Source of the DNA: Asterochloris sp. CNOR1
Taxonomy: Eukaryota; Chlorophyta; Trebouxiophyceae; Trebouxiales; Trebouxiaceae
DNA: 64,000 nt
NCBI GenBank assembly: GCA_963969365.1
Contig: OZ017753.1
Coordinates: 2,542,001 to 2,606,000, forward strand
Direction: 5' to 3'
Positions 60,401 to 64,000 of this stretch are shown one piece after another. The notes beneath the pieces were generated by a model. That model did not search any database. It worked only from the letters and a program-made list of their open reading frames with translations, and had not been told where the DNA came from. How positions within the stretch are numbered: the first letter of the stretch is position 1; every line of letters starts with the position of its first letter. Made by a program: the position numbers and the translations under genes.

Positions 60401-61290
60401 ATCAACAAAGCAGAGATCAAGATGGCGGCGAGGAAGGCAACTCAGGCCATGCTGTGCATTCTGAACAGTATTGTCCCGCAGCTGACCAGTGTTTTGCCTC
60501 GCAGGCAGGAGTCTGACACCACTGACCTGTACTGCATCTTTGACCCCGGACACAGCCCACAGGCTGGCTGTTGGGGACGGGAATGGCACGAGAATCATCG
60601 TTTGGGTCAGGCTGAGTTCAAGGTCACTGCAGTGCCAGTGCTTCTCACGCAAATCACCAATTGGGGGCGGGGGGGACAGATCTGATTGTCTTCTGCAGGC
60701 TGAGGAGGATGTGCTGGACCACATCAACCCCAGGCTTGACAGTGCTCCTGCGCCAAGCTGGCATGCGATGCCCCCCTGCTTATCCTTTGCTGGCACCTTC
60801 AAGAGCCATCGACCACCTGCGGCAAGTGTTTGTGCAGAATGCCAGCTTTGGGATGCAGTCATACGGGGACCAGTGGCTACGCACCATCCCGCCAACCGCC
60901 AATCGCCTTCTGCAGAGCGCTGTAGGCAAGCAGCTGCGGCAGGAGACATAGGACAAACACGTTGCTGCTGAGGCGGTTCTCAGCGACAGGAACTTGTTGT
61001 TCACCAACCCAAAGGTGAGCGCTGCGGCCCCTAGGTGTCGTAGTCAAACATGCATTGCTCTGAACCTTTGCCCTTCCCTGTCGCAGGTTTGCTTCTTCAA
61101 GACGCTGGGTGGAAAGGAGGCCACGCCTCTGGCCCCGGTGGTGATGCTGCCTCAGGTGCCTCTTTCCGATGTCCAGCCCCCAGCATCAGCCAAACCTATC
61201 CCATGGGTGCCTCTGGCTTCACAGGCCAGCTATGGCATTACTCTGCCACCCCAGTCCCTCAGTGTGCTGAGCGCCTCAGGTGAGAGGGGT
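57454..61290 (+). mobile_element. Crypton/Ndc10-like tyrosine-recombinase gene with internal duplication, apparently decayed
   Basis: Exon 1 is 57454-57864 (ATG, 137 codons, no known domain). Then come exons for RCCEQEAHRFPNGDL (57952-58088), YLCHLKEV, RGKEMQAENLTAQVAAQ and MPATLGRSDDLRKLPWSCLA, the last resembling box A with the catalytic Arg. After a second copy of these exons come RYRDHRICPQAALADLAVAT (60050 on), HEFKKHGVKAAKSMG (60358-60402, an H-x-x-K/R-like box) and a further C-terminal part to about 61290. The arrangement resembles the tyrosine recombinases of Cryptons and the related Ndc10/DUF3504 domains. No reverse transcriptase is seen, so a DIRS element is not supported. The first copy has a one-base deletion near 58248 that shifts frame, the second has an in-frame TAG near 59729, and the C-terminal region changes frame near 60740. 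I infer a DNA transposon remnant or a domesticated copy gone to pseudogene. Terminal repeats were not found, as expected for Cryptons. Confidence 0.5.
57865..60110 (+). repeat. Large direct tandem duplication inside the recombinase gene
   Basis: Copy A (about 57865-58840) and copy B (about 58911-60110) share intron and exon sequence in the same order: GTGTGGCCTTT/GTATGGCCTTT, AGAGATGCTGTGAGCAGGAG/AGAGATACTGTGAGCAGGAG, the DYLCHLKEV exon, the MPATLGRSDDLRKL exon and the GTATGCGC...GCCACAGGTAC intron. Copy B has an extra segment of about 250 bases at about 59400-59690 in place of a 77-base intron. Copy A diverges after RYRDHRICP. Confidence 0.85.
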
Positions 61291-61405
61291 GCACTTGCGC
61301 AATCTGTGCATTTGTCACAAAGTCATACGATGGGGTACGTGGGTGCGCACCTGTGCTGTGGCATGGTGATCCAAACAATTTCATGATCTTGTAAACAAGC
61401 TTGCA

Positions 61406-62010
61406 TCATCTGGCCTTCATCACATCAGCGGTACTAGCTGCCGGCAGGTTGTAACTGACACATGCCCTTGCTGGCGCGCGACCAGCCATCCATCCAGAAG
61501 GTGGGTAGCCCCCAAACAGAATGATGAATGCCTCCTCGTAGTGCTGCCTCAGCTTAACATTCGAAAGGTTGTCACGTCCATATTGTAACTTCCTGACAGG
61601 CTCAAGCACCTGAATCGATAAAAATCAGGAGGGTGCGCCTCTAGAAATTCATGAGCAACCACCAGTTCTTCTCGCATGCTTCTGTTGGGCCCTTGCAGGT
61701 ACTTCATGGAGCGCTTCCGCTGGTCACTCTGCTGCTCCTTTGGGAGGGCCATGAACTTGTCCTGATCATAGGCAAGGTTGCGAATCAGATTGCGCTCTTA
61801 TATTTTGGCACATTGCCAAAAGAGCTCTTGGCCAACACACTCAGCAAGGCGCTCTTTGTGCAACCCACACTCTCTGCGGCAGCTTCCGGCAGACGTTGGC
61901 ATTCCTCATACGTCTTGCATTGAAATGCTGGAGTTCCTGCCTTGATAGCTGCTGTGGCCACCTGCACTGGGCCTTGCCGCCTGGCGCCATTTCTGGCGCC
62001 TCCATGCAAG
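61406..62010 (-). pseudogene. Decayed unidentified protein-coding remnant
   Basis: Three overlapping minus-strand frames read like one protein split by frame changes: LPEAAAESVGCTKSALLSV...SSFGNVPKYK (to 61787), ERNLIRNLAYDQDKFMALPK...MREELVVAHEFLEAHP (61620-61795) and LEPVRKLQYGRDNLSNVKLR...FGGYPPSGWM (61406-61609). Composition is balanced, with aromatic and charged residues, unlike the Ala/Cys/Gln-rich chance frames elsewhere in this window. I do not recognise the family. The changes of frame could be unseen short introns, but no good donor is visible. It lies next to the recombinase gene and may be part of the same mobile region. Confidence 0.35.
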
Positions 62011-62473
62011 ATCTCCTACTCTCCACCGCACATGAACTCCACTGTCCTGTGCTCAGGATCCTCCTTTGGGAGCCTCAGACATCACAACAATATGTACATG
62101 GTTGTTGCCTGGCTTGTGATGAAGAGTGCAGAGTATTTCTTTATATTGTGTAAAAAGACAGTCTGCAGAGCCGCCATGCTCTGCCGCAAGACCTGAGGCA
62201 GCTGGTCTTCATTGGTGATGATGTGGTTGACAACAATCTCAAGCCTCCTGCCGCTGCCTGCTTAGACTTCATCCTGGCCGGCTTTCCTATGGAGTGAGAT
62301 CAATAAGCTCCAAGTAGGTACACAGGCCTAAGCTCACATGAAATTCCAAACCTTCATCAAGAAGTCCAGGTGGGGCATGAGCACCATGACTGAGTTCTGT
62401 CGCGAAGCAGGCCTTTAAGTTTCACGCCTTGTCGCAGGGTGTTACATGGCTTATATTAGGTCAAGCACCCAGC

Positions 62474-62939
62474 ATGGCGTTCGTAGGCCCAGCGGCGAAG
62501 GCCCTGGGCACTGCTGCGCTCACACTAGGAGTGGTGCTGCTGGGGACGCTCGCTGTTACCAATGTCGGTGTGTTTGCCACCAAACGAGTTTTGGCACTTC
62601 ATGAGGCAAGCAAGACATACTGCAGGCCAATTATGTGCTCTTACTCAGGTGCTCACAATTGCTGACCGAACTGCAGAAGAGATCCCTGATGCCATGTCCA
62701 TGCTGCCATGGCAGCAAGACACGCCCCTGTCAGATGTGCAAAGGTCAGCCAGATCATCTTGCTGTGCCCAGCCTCGGCAGCATTTCGATGTCATGTTTCA
62801 CGCTGCAGGCTCTCTTGTCATCAAGTGGCAGCCATTCAAGTCAGCAGGGCCAAGGAGGTGGTGCTTGTGTCCAGCATGCAAGGGCAACAACGTGCAGCGA
62901 TGTCTGAATTGCTGTGGGAATGGTCAAGTCCTGCCATGA
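62474..62939 (+). CDS. DnaJ-type zinc-finger-like (CXXC x4) membrane protein
   Basis: The first exon starts at the ATG at 62474 (MAFVGPAAKALGTAAL) and holds a hydrophobic segment (TLGVVLLGTLAVTNVGVF), a likely membrane span. Further exons give MPCPCCHGSKTRPCQMCK (to about 62741) and, from about 62810, LVIKWQPF, then CLCPACKGNNVQRCLNCCG and TGA at 62937-62939. Four CXXC motifs (CPCC, CQMC, CPAC, CLNC) spaced like the DnaJ cysteine-rich domain occur without a J domain. This type is common among plastid proteins of plants (BSD2, LQY1 and ORANGE relatives), which act in protein folding or assembly. Plastid location is inferred. The splice between exon 1 and 2 (62600-62655) is unclear. Confidence 0.65.
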
Positions 62940-62979
62940 TTGTGGCACAAAACCCCATCTGGTTGTCAGGAAGATACTT

Positions 62980-64000
62980 TTAGATGTGCAGAGCAGCAAT
63001 GCTGTCAGCCAGCCCAGACAGGTCCCATGTCACTAGTCTGCCATCTGCCCCGCTTGTCATGAACCTCCCAGTCCCATGCCGTCTGAAGTCACGGAACACA
63101 TGCAACCCTGTAATGGTGCCTCTGTGTGCTGTCGTCACAGTGTCTGCCGCCTTCGCTCGTGCATCTGCAGCCTTCAGAGGCATCTGCAGACACAGAACAG
63201 CACTCCATTGCAGCCTGGGGCAACCTCAAGTACCGCACCCCCCGCCCCCCCCCCCCACAGGGCTGCCCAGAGCTGGCCAGCACAGCAGGGTCAAGCAGCC
63301 AGGTGCAGCCCACACGCTGACATCACAACATAGGAGCTCTATGCTTTGGCAAGTGCCACGAGGCAGGTGCTCCCTCACCCTGGCTGGTGAAGCAGTATGC
63401 TGCCTGAAGGCAGTTAGCTTCTTTGTGAAATCTGCTGACTGCTGCCGCCGGGCACTGCGTCCGCTGCTGCCCTGTACATTGCCTGCAGCACCATTCCAAG
63501 AGGTCCACTTGGGGCCACAGCAGCATTCTGGGCTGCCACACCATGAGCAATGTTCGTCAATCTGGGCTGCCACAATCTGAGCACTATGCATCGTGCACAA
63601 TCCACAAAATGTCAGTTCCAGCATGGCAGCTGCCAGCCCATGTGCAGACAATGATACTGTGCAAAGACATTTCGCAAAGCGAGCAGCTGCTGGCCCTGCA
63701 GAAGGCTGGAGGCCAGCAAGTCGTTCCGCCTATACTCGACATGTCCCGGCTTGCTGAAGTCGCAGGCAGTCAGCTTGCTGGGCAGTGGCAACAAGAAGAG
63801 CTAGCCTGTTGTGCTGCCAGCAGGAGCTCCAGCAGCCAGCAGGGCTGTGAAATGGCTGCACACTGGAGACAATGTGATCTGTCGTCATGCAAAGGGGCCA
63901 CATGTCTGCAGCTACCTCTGAGCTTCTGCACGCAGGCCCACTTCTGGTCATGCTCCCTCTCGAAGAGGAATATTTCGCCATCAAAGCCTCCTGCAATCAC
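62980..64000 (-). CDS. ARPC1: Arp2/3 complex subunit 1 (ARPC1), WD40 protein, 3' part
   Basis: Only the C-terminal exons are in the window; the gene runs off the right edge. Exons: from 63918 leftward beyond 64000 (AGGFDGEIFLFEREHDQKWA, a WD repeat strand set), about 63377-63495 (QQSADFTKKLTAFRQH, the variable insert) and 62980-63166 (AHRGTITGLHVF, then FMTSGADGRLVTWDLSGLAD, stop TAA at 62980). The final repeat with an S/T-x-G-x-DG-x-x-x-x-WD motif and the insert before it are typical of ARPC1. The protein is a beta-propeller in the complex that nucleates branched actin filaments. Its stop lies about 40 bases from that of the convergent CXXC-protein gene. A run of 13 C at about 63246-63258 falls in an intron. 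Confidence 0.7.

Noticed and set aside
57454-61290. DIRS-type retroelement
   Set aside because: Only a tyrosine-recombinase-like domain is seen; there is no reverse transcriptase or RNase H in any frame nearby.
63238-63262. Homopolymer C run as a functional element
   Set aside because: It lies in an ARPC1 intron near an acceptor-like CACAG and is most simply a length-variable homopolymer.
1-64000. CRISPR arrays, bacterial operons or viral capsid elements
   Set aside because: No regularly spaced identical repeats, no ribosome binding sites or close-packed intronless genes, and no capsid or envelope domains were found; the gene structure is eukaryotic throughout.

Overview
The window looks like nuclear DNA of a green alga, most likely a core chlorophyte and perhaps a trebouxiophyte (inference). 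Genes are cut into many short exons by 60-500 base introns, and the introns nearly always end in CTGCAG or a close variant. Several gene products point to Viridiplantae: a bifunctional delta-1-pyrroline-5-carboxylate synthase, an SnRK2-type kinase, a two-domain START-like protein ending like its plant homologues, and an eS30 without a ubiquitin fusion. Long open frames are mostly chance read-through in this GC- and CTG-rich DNA, so the genes below were assembled from exon homology, splice sites and reading phase.

Layout, left to right. 243-6293 (+): protein with two START/polyketide-cyclase domains. 6751-13980 (+): dysferlin-type domain joined to a class 3 (diacylglycerol-lipase-like) lipase. 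14128-18093 (-): GT14 core-2/I-branching glycosyltransferase, divergent from a small uL18-like ribosomal protein at 18244-18793 (+). 18.8-20.8 kb holds no recognisable gene but has a tandem array that runs up to the start of an SnRK2-like kinase at 20829-24622 (+). 25.6-38.5 kb (-) is probably one very large gene: an N-terminal part with a Cys-rich motif and a CBP60-like layout, then a long Gln/Ala/Pro-rich tail. It is divergent from RPS30 at 38648-39776 (+). P5CS lies at 40443-47589 (-), then an Arc1p/AIMP1-like tRNA-binding cofactor at 49298-53639 (-), divergent from a small disordered-protein gene at 53802-54317 (+). 54.6-57.2 kb (-) is an atypical kinase of a lineage-expanded type. 57.45-61.3 kb (+) is a Crypton/Ndc10-like tyrosine-recombinase gene with a 1 kb internal direct duplication. 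The right end has a decayed unidentified open frame, a CXXC-repeat DnaJ-zinc-finger-like protein, and the 3' part of ARPC1 of the Arp2/3 complex, which runs out of the window.

The genes do not form one pathway; this is ordinary nuclear housekeeping content plus one mobile or domesticated recombinase. The most striking signal is at gene-structure level: in at least six genes, introns contain decayed tandem copies of the neighbouring exon edge together with its splice site. Both donor-side and acceptor-side cases occur. This suggests that introns here grow, or arise, by tandem duplications that span exon-intron junctions.
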